Source of the DNA: Niastella populi
GTDB taxonomy: Bacteria > Bacteroidota > Bacteroidia > Chitinophagales > Chitinophagaceae
DNA length: 64,000 nucleotides
Direction: 5' to 3'
Assembly (NCBI RefSeq): GCF_002078015.1
Contig: NZ_LWBP01000178.1
Coordinates: 58,855-122,854, forward strand
A program made the translations under genes and the position numbers. Shown in pieces: positions 54,601 to 62,875 of this stretch. The notes under the pieces are model-generated. The model saw only the letters and a list, made by a program, of their open reading frames with translations, was not told the DNA's origin and did not search any database. Every line of letters starts with the position of its first letter. The first letter of the stretch is position 1.

Positions 54601-54899
54601 CAGTGCCTTCAATGCCCGTTACCCGGAGGCCCGACCTGAACAGGGATATTTTTTATAATTATTCAAGCGTACTGACTGAAAAGGCCGATCATTTGCGGCT
54701 GCAGAATATACAATTAAGTTATAACCTGGAAGGAAGCGTTTTAAAAAAGCTGCACCTGCGAATGGCCAATTTCTTTTTGAATTGCAGTAATGCAGGTATT
54801 ATCTGGAGAGCCAACAAACGGGGCATCGATCCGGATCAACTAACCGGTCTGCGGTCACCCGTTCTTTACACCATCGGCTTTAGAGGAACTTTCAAATAA
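51672..54899 (+). CDS. SusC/RagA family TonB-linked outer-membrane protein
   Basis: 1075-aa transporter that imports glycans or peptides with SusD. Signal peptide MILKPVIYLILLLLMSQLTR, a carboxypeptidase-like regulatory domain (about 45-105, GKVLDRRNEEPVADALVKN), then a plug domain with VLRDATAIGIWGARAANGVV (about 230-250), the 'SusC motif'. The barrel (about 340-1075) ends in TIGFRGTFK. The region between the regulatory and plug domains is typical of the signalling type that pairs with FecR. No hydrolase gene is in the locus, so the substrate cannot be deduced. Confidence 0.95.
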   Translation: MILKPVIYLILLLLMSQLTRAQQDTRTKKKPPEKASTAKTKKTNTPNGGKVLDRRNEEPVADALVKNLSTGISKATNSDGWVMFEDLKPYTYLKVSGKNIITDTYYLGRQRGFVIYVEKKLSSNVATVAIHTGYQYFKKNSNTSANFSVKQAPFQQRVAINVPQRLEGLVPALLVTNNNPATNKPAGLTIGARTSLVNPYALIVIDDFPLEGNLININPDDVEDISVLRDATAIGIWGARAANGVVVIKTRSAKYIDRFRVSFNTSVGTAARPDPFQGERMSAAEHIFVDTTLFRTGFFDLMEKNRSHPALSPVVEALYNNGRTPAQRLAYFDTLSSLDNRQQLKKFFYRRSFRHHFFIQCEGGSDKHNFYFSTGYDRINPEVRSAIEERKTTLFNFNTKLNGLELSIGFSAAHRKQHNTNGVPEIMRPYEMLTDVSGHPAAIAWQYRHGYVDTAGKKTGLDWKYYPLQEFRLRNNTLTQTDYRYDVALKYNAAPVLPGLEINAFFQQQLADNRLKEIHDKESFFSRNLVNSFTQVRPNEIFKPVPEGHIADVYKTGYNITNFRLQLVYTKKWYGSRLIAMAGQDHIKRKEEYLRDRIYNYIENNWSGADNLNYNQLFPLYYNTSVAIPIPYYRLERSISHNYSSTYINALFRWKEKYDLSASARKERSNLFGTVTNRSFIPLLSCGLAWQLSAERFYRLKWLPVARFSITYGHTGNPPYNALAQRTLDYAGYNTNGDPFAFINSIGMSSLLWEKVRNIHIGFNARTFNDRIELSVNWYGKKARNVVSYIALNPTSGNNTLTGNYAGMASNNLDVVVETKNILRLFRWNTAFQLSVVKDRVTKVEDTLLPAWMYCDPEYITAVKGKPLYGLFSFDFKGLDNAGNPLGNKGIDYVNMVTANGDSDLVYNGRATPGIFGSITNDFSYKQFNLSVTLLYKLNYYFRRQSVNYYKLYLGQSAGSADFRQRWQQPGDEETKTVPSMPVTRRPDLNRDIFYNYSSVLTEKADHLRLQNIQLSYNLEGSVLKKLHLRMANFFLNCSNAGIIWRANKRGIDPDQLTGLRSPVLYTIGFRGTFK

Positions 54900-54933
54900 A
54901 GTGTAATTATTATTAAGCATTAAAGCCACATCA

Positions 54934-56304
54934 ATGAACAACAAACCGATTAACCTTTTAACCATCCTACCCTTTTCTTTTATGATCATTTGCGCCGCGT
55001 GCGTAAAACAATCAGACCTCAACAAGGTGCCTGACAGTAATCTCACTGTTTTTAAAAGCGTGGAAGATGCACAGGCCCTGCTCGACAACATGATCGTGAT
55101 GCAGGAAACCCCTGCCCTTTCCGAGATCTCGGCAGATAACTTTTACATTCCCGATTCCGGCGTGTTCGACAAAGTGGAACTGAATACTTATCTATGGAAA
55201 GACGACATTTTTGAAGGCCGGAAACTGGCCGGGGACTGGTATCAACCTTACCGGCAGGTGTTTTACGCCAATACAATACTCGACGCCTTGCCGCATTTGT
55301 CGGGCGGTAAAGAACAACTGGGAACTCATGTTAAAGGCGCAGCTTTATTTATCAGGGCGTATGCCTTTCATAATGTAGCGCTGGAGTTCGCCAACCTCTA
55401 CGATCCTGCAACCGCAGCATCAGACATGGGAATTCCATTACCTTTATCGCCGGAGCCTTTCGCGGTACCGGTACGCGCTACTGTATCTGAAACCTATAAG
55501 CAGATCATCCGCGATGCAAGTGATGCGGCGCGTTATCTGCCCCAGGCCCCAGACCCGCTCCGAAAAAACCGGCCATCGATACCGGCTGCCTTCGCTTTGA
55601 TGGCCAGGGTTTATTTAAGTATGAGCGATTACGAAAATGCCAAATTGTATGCAGACTCATGCCTGATGCAATATGCAAGCCTTATAGACTATAACAGTAT
55701 AGATACCACTTTGGCTTATCCGTTTACAGCCAATAATGCAGAAGTGTTGTATCAAAGCAACCTGCTCTCAACAACCTCTATGTTTTACCCCGGCAACTGT
55801 TATATTGATTCCTCGTTGTACCGGTCTTTTGCAATAGATGACCTAAGGAAATACCTGTTCTTTTCTCTTGACAACAGCAACTTGCCTGTACCACGCTATA
55901 GTTACACCGGTAACATTACCAGGTTTAGCGGCTTGGCTGTAGATGAAGTAATACTGATAAGAGCAGAATGTAACGCCCGGATGTATAATTTATCAGACGC
56001 ATTACAGGATCTTTCCGGTTTAATGAAAAGCAGATGGAAAAATGGAAGTTATACGCTACCGCCATTGAATACAGCCAAAGAAATTCTTGAGCTCATATTA
56101 GCTGAGCGGCGTAAGGAGCTGCTGTTCCGGGGCATCAGGCTGGCCGACATTCGCAGGCTCAACAAACAGGGCGCTTCCATTACCCTGAAAAGATGGTTCA
56201 AACAACAGGCATATACGCTTTCACCCGGCGACAAAAGGTATGTATTGCCCATTCCACCAGATGTAATTGCGATCAATAGTGCCGTTGTGCAAAATCCCCG
56301 CTAA
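54934..56304 (+). CDS. SusD/RagB family nutrient-binding lipoprotein
   Basis: 456 aa, short for this family. The lipobox is in FMIICAACVKQ, so it is anchored on the outer surface. SusD traits: DLNKVPDSNLTVFKSVEDAQALLDN at the start, the helical TPR-like core (GDWYQPYRQVFYANTILDAL, GAALFIRAYAFHNVALEFANLY), and the C-terminal ILAERRKELLFRGIRLADIRRLNK and LPIPPDVIAIN. It lies 34 bp after SusC. The plug-SusD pair forms the glycan import complex. Confidence 0.93.
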   Translation: MNNKPINLLTILPFSFMIICAACVKQSDLNKVPDSNLTVFKSVEDAQALLDNMIVMQETPALSEISADNFYIPDSGVFDKVELNTYLWKDDIFEGRKLAGDWYQPYRQVFYANTILDALPHLSGGKEQLGTHVKGAALFIRAYAFHNVALEFANLYDPATAASDMGIPLPLSPEPFAVPVRATVSETYKQIIRDASDAARYLPQAPDPLRKNRPSIPAAFALMARVYLSMSDYENAKLYADSCLMQYASLIDYNSIDTTLAYPFTANNAEVLYQSNLLSTTSMFYPGNCYIDSSLYRSFAIDDLRKYLFFSLDNSNLPVPRYSYTGNITRFSGLAVDEVILIRAECNARMYNLSDALQDLSGLMKSRWKNGSYTLPPLNTAKEILELILAERRKELLFRGIRLADIRRLNKQGASITLKRWFKQQAYTLSPGDKRYVLPIPPDVIAINSAVVQNPR

Positions 56305-56319
56305 CCATAAAGGTTACGG

Positions 56320-56583
56320 CTATTTTAATAACCAGGAGAATGCGCCGGTGCGGCAGGGTGTCCAGCTATTGGGATTGAACGGATTGGCGAGATAGTATGT
56401 ACACGTTCCCCCGGCGGCATAACAAACATAATCCTCGCCGTATTCACCGACCGGGATGTAGCTGTTTCCAAACCTGACGTACTGTTGCTGGGATTCACAA
56501 AGCGCTTTATTTCTATGGGCAACAGCTCCAAACACGCTGCCAATGATGGCTGCTCCAATAAGGACAACTTTGATCTTTAGCAT
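56320..56583 (-). CDS. Small secreted protein, DUF6520-like
   Basis: 87 aa. The N-terminal hydrophobic part (KIKVVLIGAAIIGSVFGAVA) is a signal or anchor. The mature part has four Cys (ALCESQ, YVCYAAG, GTCTYYL, PCRTG) and Tyr/Gly-rich segments, in the manner of Bacteroidetes small exported proteins grouped as DUF6520. Its stop lies 15 bp from the SusD stop, so the two converge. The family assignment is tentative. Confidence 0.6.
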   Translation of the reverse strand: MLKIKVVLIGAAIIGSVFGAVAHRNKALCESQQQYVRFGNSYIPVGEYGEDYVCYAAGGTCTYYLANPFNPNSWTPCRTGAFSWLLK

Positions 56584-56910
56584 AAAACCATTTTGAATGT
56601 TTTAGAATGAAATACAATAAGCGTTTACATAACATACAGAAGTAAAATATTGACTTCCCCGCATAAACCTTTTACAAGGCTACCGGATGGGTGTGTGCAC
56701 ACATATATAATAAACAATCACGGTACATCCTTTGACAAAAGGAGAAAATTAAAATCACGTTAGGCAATAAGAACAAGCACTATATAAATAACATCGTTTC
56801 CCTTATTATTAATTGATGTGTTTCAAAGATTGAAAGAAGTTTGCCATTACCGGCTAACATGTCGGGAAATCAGGTCTTTTCCTTATATTAACATATTAAC
56901 CTGATCACAC
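56584..56910. other. Gene-free gap
   Basis: 327 AT-rich bases between the small protein gene and the divergent amidase. I see no promoter matching TAnnTTTG, no hairpin and no word repeat. Confidence 0.4.
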
Positions 56911-58551
56911 ATGAAATATCTCCTTTTCCTCCTGCTTTTATCAGCCACCACCGCCATCGCCCAACCCATCGACACCGCCACCGTTTCCCAGGCCCAAAAA
57001 CTGATTGGTCTCAGCTTTACCGAAGCGGAAAAAGATAGCATGACCGGCTGGCTCTCCGTCTATCGGGATGAATATAAAAAGCTCCACCAACAACCCACGC
57101 CCAATAACCTGGCCTACCCCTTCGCCTTTCATCCCGCACCGCCGGGGTATAAAATTCCAACCAAACAATTACCCGTTAGCTGGAACATCCCCACTAACAT
57201 GGCGCTGCCTGCCAACCGCAACGAGCTGGCCTTCTATTCCATTCCGCAACTGGCTTCGCTGATAAAAAATAAAAAGATCACCTCGCTCGAGCTGACCCAA
57301 TTCTTTCTCAACCGCCTGAAGAAATGGGGCGATACCCTCGAATGCGTGATCACCATTACCGAAGAACTGGCCCTACAACAGGCCCGCGAAGCAGATGCCG
57401 AAATAAGCAAAGGCAGGTGGCGCGGTCCGCTCCATGGCATTCCCTACGGACTTAAAGACCTCTTTGCCGTAAAAGGGTATAAAACCACCTGGGGCTCGGC
57501 GCCGTATAAAGACCAGGTGACAGACGAAGACGCTTTTGTATATACCCAACTGAAAAAAGCGGGCGCCGTGCTGGTAGCCAAACTAACGTTGGGCGAGCTC
57601 GCCAATAACGATCTCTGGTTCGGCGGCCGCACCCGCAATCCGTGGGACCTGACGCGTGGCAGCAGCGGCTCCAGCGCCGGTTCGGCTTCCGCTACCGCCG
57701 CCGGCCTCGTGTCCTATGCCATTGGCACCGAAACCTGGGGCTCTATCGTTACGCCCACCCATCGCTGCGGCGCAACCGGTTTGCGCCCTACCTTTGGCTC
57801 CGTTAGCCGCAGCGGCGCCATGGTGCTTTCCTGGAGCCTCGATAAAGCCGGCCCCATCTGCCGCAGCGCCGAAGACGCCGCCATCGTATTTTATTATCTG
57901 AAAGGAACCGATGGCAAAGACGCCAGCGCTGTTCAGCGCGCTTTCAACTATACCGGCAAAGCCGATCTGAAAAAACTCCGCATCGGGTATGCCGGCAACT
58001 ACTTCAATAAATTATCAAAGGAAAGCATGCAATGGTCGGTGCTGAAAAAATTCCGCGAACTGGGCGCCAACCTCAAAGAAGTGCAGTTCCCCGATTCTGC
58101 CATCTATACCTATAATATGATCGGCATTACCATCAGCGCCGAAGCCGCCGCCGCGTTTGATGAGCTCACCCGCAGCAACAGGGATGATCTTATTCGCCGG
58201 CAGGACAAAAATTTCTGGCCAAACACCTTCCGCATGGCGCGGTTTATTCCCGCCGTTGAATACATCAATGCCAACCGCCACCGCTCGGTGCTGATAGAAC
58301 AACTGAACGCCTTTATGAAAGATTATGACGTTATCATCACCCCTTCCTTTGTCGACAACCAGATGGCCATTACCAATCTCACCGGTCACCCCGTGGTGGT
58401 TATGCCCATCGGCTTTACCACCGATACCCACCTGCCCAACAGCATTACCCTTATCGGCAACCTGTACGACGAGGCTACCCTCCTCGCCGTGGCAAAGGTT
58501 TTCCAGGATGCTACGGATCATAATAAGAAGCATCCGCCAATGTTTAGGTAA
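56911..58551 (+). CDS. Secreted amidase (amidase signature family)
   Basis: 546 aa with a signal peptide (MKYLLFLLLLSATTAIAQ). The amidase signature fold has catalytic Lys182 in YGLKDLFAVKG, cis-Ser254 in GSSGSSAGSASATAAG and nucleophile Ser278 in GTETWGSIVTP, with the expected spacing. About 100 N-terminal residues (with AFHPAPPGYKIPTKQLPVSW) precede the catalytic part. It should hydrolyse an amide in the periplasm or outside; the substrate is unknown. A terminator starts at its stop. Confidence 0.92.
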   Translation: MKYLLFLLLLSATTAIAQPIDTATVSQAQKLIGLSFTEAEKDSMTGWLSVYRDEYKKLHQQPTPNNLAYPFAFHPAPPGYKIPTKQLPVSWNIPTNMALPANRNELAFYSIPQLASLIKNKKITSLELTQFFLNRLKKWGDTLECVITITEELALQQAREADAEISKGRWRGPLHGIPYGLKDLFAVKGYKTTWGSAPYKDQVTDEDAFVYTQLKKAGAVLVAKLTLGELANNDLWFGGRTRNPWDLTRGSSGSSAGSASATAAGLVSYAIGTETWGSIVTPTHRCGATGLRPTFGSVSRSGAMVLSWSLDKAGPICRSAEDAAIVFYYLKGTDGKDASAVQRAFNYTGKADLKKLRIGYAGNYFNKLSKESMQWSVLKKFRELGANLKEVQFPDSAIYTYNMIGITISAEAAAAFDELTRSNRDDLIRRQDKNFWPNTFRMARFIPAVEYINANRHRSVLIEQLNAFMKDYDVIITPSFVDNQMAITNLTGHPVVVMPIGFTTDTHLPNSITLIGNLYDEATLLAVAKVFQDATDHNKKHPPMFR

Positions 58552-58600
58552 ACGCGGCACACCTTAAATATGACACACCCTGGAGGTGTGCCACGTTTTT
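58551..58600 (+). terminator. Terminator of the amidase gene with GGCACACCT core
   Basis: AACGCGGCACACCT (58551-58564) pairs with AGGTGTGCCACGTT (58584-58597), 13 of 14 positions, then TTT. GACACACCC in the loop is a third, partial copy of the core. Confidence 0.8.
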
Positions 58601-58672
58601 GCTTCTGCATGAACTGTCGAAAACCCGGTATGAACTGTCATAACCGTGTTCCACCCAAAGCCACGGCCGGTT

Positions 58673-58680
58673 TACCTTTG
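58673..58680 (+). promoter_or_regulatory. -7 box of the 275-aa lipoprotein gene
   Basis: TACCTTTG matches TAnnTTTG. The start of transcription would be near 58687, 19 nt before the ATG at 58706. This supports the ATG at 58706 over an in-frame ATG at 58646, which lies upstream of the box. Confidence 0.5.
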
Positions 58681-58705
58681 CGGTCATAAGTTGAAATGTA
58701 TAGCT

Positions 58706-59533
58706 ATGACCACAAAAACGACCGCTAAATTGCTCCTGGTAAGTTTAATCGCATTCGCCGCCTGTAAAAAGGACAATGACCCGCCCACGGATCCGCAGGA
58801 AAATGTGCCGCAATATCAGCTGAAATCCATTGCCTGGAACAATGGGCTGACCGGCGATTTTGTATATGCCGGCAACACCCTGCAATCCATCGACTATACG
58901 TATAAAAATGTATCGGGCAGAACGGTTGTTAGCTGGACCGGGAAAAACCTTACCGAACTGTACGACGACCGGTCATCGTACAAAAATGTGTTCGAATATG
59001 ATTCGGAAGGAAAACTGATCCGCATGCGGAATATGGAAAAAACAGGCGCCCAAACAAACGGGTACCGGTTCGAGTTTCATTACAACAGCGCCAACCGGAT
59101 CGATACGGTACGCTACCTCATCACCAATGAAGCGGGCACACAACCGCGCTGGGTTAGCGGCTACGAATACAACAGCGCCGGCGACCTGGTAAAAGTGACC
59201 TCGAAATACGACAATACCGTCATCACCCATACCATCGATGCGTATTCACCGCCGGTTAGCTTTGTGCCCTGTCATTATATTGAAACCACCTTGATGGAGA
59301 ACTATACCATTTACAACCTCGGCATCATGACGCAAATGCAAAAAGCGCACAAGCTGCCCGCGAAAGTTACCCGCGTGGTGCAAAGCAATTCAGACCCATC
59401 ATATGTCGATAAAGTAGAGGAGAATGTATTTACCGTTGATAATTATAAGATAGAGAAAGTAAATTCAACCATGACCTACCCGCAAATGCCGGGGTATGTG
59501 AGCAGGCTGGAAGCCGTTTATACTTACTTTTAA
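58706..59533 (+). CDS. Lipoprotein with YD/RHS-like strands
   Basis: 275 aa with lipobox SLIAFAACKKDND (Cys near 19). The rest is a beta-rich domain with motifs such as YAGNTLQSIDYTYKNVSG, VFEYDSEGKLIRMRNMEKTG, FEFHYNSANRIDTVRYL and GYEYNSAGDLVKVTSKYDNT, similar to YD repeats or DUF4595 proteins. It should sit on the outer membrane. Function unknown. It has its own promoter after the amidase terminator. Confidence 0.7.
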   Translation: MTTKTTAKLLLVSLIAFAACKKDNDPPTDPQENVPQYQLKSIAWNNGLTGDFVYAGNTLQSIDYTYKNVSGRTVVSWTGKNLTELYDDRSSYKNVFEYDSEGKLIRMRNMEKTGAQTNGYRFEFHYNSANRIDTVRYLITNEAGTQPRWVSGYEYNSAGDLVKVTSKYDNTVITHTIDAYSPPVSFVPCHYIETTLMENYTIYNLGIMTQMQKAHKLPAKVTRVVQSNSDPSYVDKVEENVFTVDNYKIEKVNSTMTYPQMPGYVSRLEAVYTYF

Positions 59534-59639
59534 TTGAAGTTGAAAAGTTGATAGCGTTGATACAGGTGATAGCGGGTTGGGAGTAAGTTGACACGTTAAC
59601 TGGTTGACTACACAATTCCTTCTAACCTCAGTTCATGTA

Positions 59640-59700
59640 AACCAACCGGTAAATACCTTTATCAACATTATCAACTTTATTAACTTTATCAACTTATCAG
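59640..59700. repeat. TTATCAACTTTA word repeat
   Basis: Words TATCAACATTATCAACTTT, ATTAACTTTATCAACTT fill most of the space between two convergent genes; the unit is 9-10 bp. Confidence 0.55.
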
Positions 59701-59701
59701 C

Positions 59702-61003
59702 CTATTCTACCCGCAACACCGCCAGCCCCCGCGGCCTGTACTTATTCGCCACCGGTAACTGCACCGGCTCATCCTTTTCCTGCAAACCATTTTCTATTTG
59801 CAGTATATGCAGGTAATTATAATTGCCAATGGTGGTATCGGGATTGGTATGTTGCGATACCACGTATAACAAATCATCTTTTGTGCTGCTGGCCAGTGAT
59901 ACGCACTGACTGGTGGTATACTCACCGAAATAGCCCGAATACATGGGTCCAACGTTTTTGAGCGACAGATCACCCGTTTTGCGTGGTGCGCGCGGGTTGC
60001 TGATATCGAACCTGCTGACCGAATTCTCCATGGTGTTGGCGGTAAACAGGCTGTTGCCGGACTTGTTCGAACAAAAACGGCTGCAGCCCGGCCGTGCATA
60101 ACTGTCGCCTATATGTGTTAATTCACCGGTACCGGTGTTCATTTCATAAGTACTGAACTCCGGCGCAAACGGAAACGCCACATACAATACATTTTGTTTT
60201 GCGTTCTGGCACATTCCCAATGCACCTGGCTTCAACGGATCGAAGGGCGGCGCTGCCGGTCCGGGTGTTAACACACCATTGCGGCCAATAGAAAAAATAT
60301 TCATCCTGATCGCCGGCGGTGTATAATCAAAACCCCAGGTATTAGAACCATACACAAAAGCGCCGGTGCGCGAAGCGAGTATCTGTCCGGGTGAAATGCC
60401 ATCACGCACTTCAAACTTACCATTGGGTACCGGCACCAATGATCCATCCCCCTGTAAAGTAAAGATGGAATAATTCGGCGGCATGGAAGATGGTATGGCC
60501 GGGTGATTGCTTTTATTCAGCACGATGATATATTGCTGCCACTGCTCGATGCTTACCGGTGTTTCTCCACCTGAAGGAAATGGCGAGCCCGGCACGGACG
60601 ACAAAGCGCCATCGGATTGTACTTTAAAAACCGAGATGGTATTATTACCCGAATTAACGGTGAGCAAAAAACGTTTGTCGTTCGACAACCTGACTTCTTT
60701 ATCAGAATTAAAAGAACCGGCATTGTATGAATAGGGTAACCCCATTCCGCCGGTAAGGAAGGGCGCGCCATCCATTAATACCGATTGGCCATCGCTATAC
60801 ACTTTATAGGCAAGAATGGCATTTTGTTTTTCGTGATTGGTTTGCAGGTAAACAACATCATGCGGACCAGTACAAATACAGGGACTTTTACCGGTACTGC
60901 GGCCGGCGCTATATTCATTTATTTTAGAACAGGAAAAAAGTAAAGTACAAATGATCAATGCCCACAGGCAGGCCAGCACACACTTCAGCACATGTTTTTT
61001 CAT
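59702..61003 (-). CDS. Lactonase/YncE-like beta-propeller lipoprotein
   Basis: 433 aa with lipobox CTLLFSCSKIN (Cys about 25). Strands of the seven-bladed lactonase fold repeat: RFLLTVNSGNNTISVFKVQSDGALSSVPGSPFP, IFTLQGDGSLVPVPNGKF, NIFSIGRNGVLTPG, FSTYEMNTGTGELTHIGDSY and NSVSRFDISNPRAP. Such proteins resemble 6-phosphogluconolactonase but without visible active-site residues; a ligand-binding surface propeller is equally likely. The promoter is not recognised. Confidence 0.8.
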   Translation of the reverse strand: MKKHVLKCVLACLWALIICTLLFSCSKINEYSAGRSTGKSPCICTGPHDVVYLQTNHEKQNAILAYKVYSDGQSVLMDGAPFLTGGMGLPYSYNAGSFNSDKEVRLSNDKRFLLTVNSGNNTISVFKVQSDGALSSVPGSPFPSGGETPVSIEQWQQYIIVLNKSNHPAIPSSMPPNYSIFTLQGDGSLVPVPNGKFEVRDGISPGQILASRTGAFVYGSNTWGFDYTPPAIRMNIFSIGRNGVLTPGPAAPPFDPLKPGALGMCQNAKQNVLYVAFPFAPEFSTYEMNTGTGELTHIGDSYARPGCSRFCSNKSGNSLFTANTMENSVSRFDISNPRAPRKTGDLSLKNVGPMYSGYFGEYTTSQCVSLASSTKDDLLYVVSQHTNPDTTIGNYNYLHILQIENGLQEKDEPVQLPVANKYRPRGLAVLRVE

Positions 61004-61263
61004 ATTAGTCGAATTACTACTTGATTCTTTTTGGGCAAATACTGTACAAACCGGGCAATGAAAGCGGAAAAGGCAGGAACTTCAGAGGATATCCGGAGAC
61101 TTGATACAATTCTGATACCATTGCCGTAAATGAGGAACGGCAGGCCGTACCGGCTGCCGTTCTCAGGACTTTAGCACATATTTTATTTGAGTAAACTGGC
61201 TGTACCTGTTGATCCGTGGACTTTTTTTCCCGTTCCTGCCCTGTCTTAATGCAACAGGCGGTA

Positions 61264-61392
61264 TTAATTAGGAGTATACCCGGTTTTTTGCTTGAACAGG
61301 CGGGTAAAATGTTGCGGATATTTAAACCCCAGCTCATAGGCGATCTCACTTACTGTTTTACTGGCATCGAACATGCGGTGCTTGACCAGGTC
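61264..61392 (-). pseudogene. AraC-type HTH gene fragment
   Basis: Read from 61392 to 61264 the sequence encodes LVKHRMFDASKTVSEIAYELGFKYPQHFTRLFKQKTG plus YTPN and a TAA stop: the second HTH and C-terminus of an AraC regulator. Everything upstream of the Leu-Val is lost, cut at a GGATGGCACG inverted repeat (61392-61421). There is no start codon for this piece. It is a remnant. Confidence 0.75.
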
Positions 61393-61421
61393 AACGTGCC
61401 ATCCGGGGGGAACGGGATGGC
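61392..61421. terminator. 10-bp hairpin at the end of the Sel1 gene
   Basis: CGTGCCATCC and GGATGGCACG are perfect complements with a 10-nt loop (GGGGGGAACG on the plus strand). It lies between the Sel1 stop and the AraC fragment; the T-run is short. It may be the Sel1 terminator. Confidence 0.6.
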
Positions 61422-61452
61422 ACGTTTACTATGCGCTTGTTGGTGGTTGTTA

Positions 61453-62382
61453 TTATTTCATTTTCTTCATCAACCGGGCGAGGTTCTTTTTTCCATCGGC
61501 ATTGCCGGCTGTGGCGGCTTTTTCATACCATGCTTTCGCCTGTGACTCATTTTTAGGTACACCGCCAATACCTTTTTCAAACAGCCAGCCGATGTTATTT
61601 TTGGCTTGCGGATCGCCCTCACCGGCTGCTTTCGTATACCATTCCAGGGCCGATCTTATATCAACTTCTACCCCATATCCATGCTGGAACATTTCGCCGA
61701 TCTGGTTAGAGGCGGTAGCATTTCCAATAGCGGCCGATTGCTTATACCATTCCATTGCCTTTTTATAATCAACGGCAACTGCTTTACCCTGGCGGTAAAA
61801 ATTTCCGACATAGATCATAGCTTCGGAATCTCCATTGTCCGCTGCTTTTTGATACCATTCAAAAGCCTGTTTCAGATCAACCGGGCTTCCCTTCCCTTGT
61901 TCGTACATCAACCCCACTTGCAGCATGGCCATTCGGTGCCCGTTGGCCGACATTTTCTTGTATACCTCCATGGCCTTTTGATAGTCCTGTTCAACTCCAT
62001 CGCCCTTAAAATAAATTTCCGCTAATTTATAAGAACATTCCTGCTGTCCGGCATCAACGGCTTTTTCCATCCATTCCAATGCCAGCACTTTATCTGGCTG
62101 AACGCCTATACCTGCTTCATACATCCGGGAAACTTTACAAATGGCATCGGCATGACCACTGTCAGCCGCTTTTTTAAACGCCAGGAAGGATGCTTCCATT
62201 TTGCCCTCATCATACAAAATTCTTGCATCATCGTACAGGGTATCGAGCCTGGTGGGAAAATCACCTTTGGAGACATAGATCCTTCGTCTTGGATCAGGTA
62301 CGTTTTTCTTTGGTGTTTCGGAACAGGAAGCTGCCAGCAGGGCCAACATTAAAGAGAGCGATAATACATTTATTCTTTTCAT
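61453..62382 (-). CDS. Sel1-repeat lipoprotein
   Basis: 309 aa with lipobox ALLAASCSETP (Cys about 20). Residues 45-300 form about seven Sel1/TPR-type helical pairs of 36 residues: AFKKAADSGHADAICKVSRMYEAGIG, ALEWMEKAVDAGQQECSYKLAEIYFKG, AFEWYQKAADNGDSEAMIYVGNFYRQG, AMEWYKQSAAIGNATASNQIGEMFQHG and so on. Sel1 repeats bind partner proteins. It lies 28 bp downstream of another Sel1 fragment. Confidence 0.9.
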   Translation of the reverse strand: MKRINVLSLSLMLALLAASCSETPKKNVPDPRRRIYVSKGDFPTRLDTLYDDARILYDEGKMEASFLAFKKAADSGHADAICKVSRMYEAGIGVQPDKVLALEWMEKAVDAGQQECSYKLAEIYFKGDGVEQDYQKAMEVYKKMSANGHRMAMLQVGLMYEQGKGSPVDLKQAFEWYQKAADNGDSEAMIYVGNFYRQGKAVAVDYKKAMEWYKQSAAIGNATASNQIGEMFQHGYGVEVDIRSALEWYTKAAGEGDPQAKNNIGWLFEKGIGGVPKNESQAKAWYEKAATAGNADGKKNLARLMKKMK

Positions 62383-62410
62383 CAGGAACGGGTTGAATAG
62401 ATATTACTTT

Positions 62411-62626
62411 TTATTGGTTTGTCTTTTTCTTATTTGATCTATCCAGTGAAGTTAAATATTTTATAGCATCTTCATTACCGGCAGCAGCAGCCGCTTTGTA
62501 CCATTGCATTGACAGGTAGTTGTCTTTCGCCACCACTCCCAATCCTTTGCCATAAATATAACCAAGACTATACATCGCTTCGGGGCTATTCGCTTTGGCG
62601 GCTTTTTGATACCATTCCAGGGCCAA
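62411..62626 (-). pseudogene. Sel1-repeat fragment
   Basis: A 71-codon TTG frame: MALEWYQKAAKANSPEAMYSLGYIYGKGLGVVAKD and SMQWYKAAAAAGNEDAIKYL are two Sel1 repeats ending in a Lys-rich tail. A TAA codon is directly before the start, and the signal peptide and earlier repeats are missing. Upstream in a different frame a hydrophobic stretch ending VSCS looks like a lipobox, so a frameshift could have split an older Sel1 lipoprotein. It may also be a short protein. Confidence 0.55.
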
Positions 62627-62771
62627 TTAACAAAAATCCTATGCACACAACTGCATGAAACTGAATAAGTTGGTAAAAGATAGACATATACGAATACAAT
62701 ATCAAAAATAATCAAACGCAATGACAATTAGCAACTCCGTGGAGTTGGTCATAATCAATAATTCCAATCAT

Positions 62772-62797
62772 AAAAAACCCGGGCAATACCCGGGTTT
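62772..62797 (-). terminator. Terminator of the FN3-like gene
   Basis: Minus strand AAACCCGGG, loop TATTG, CCCGGGTTT, then TTTA. A second hairpin, ACGGGGC (62814-62820) and GCCCCGT (62831-62837), lies between it and the gene stop; together they form a double terminator. Confidence 0.8.
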
Positions 62798-62875
62798 ATA
62801 ATTGCTGCACCAAACGGGGCCGCTTGCGCAGCCCCGTCTTAATCCTTTATCAGGACAATGTAATATGTCTGGTTA

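Noticed and set aside
61216..61768. Plus-strand frames over the Sel1 and AraC region
   Set aside because: They are shadows of the minus-strand Sel1 protein and the AraC fragment, whose sequences are clearly recognisable.
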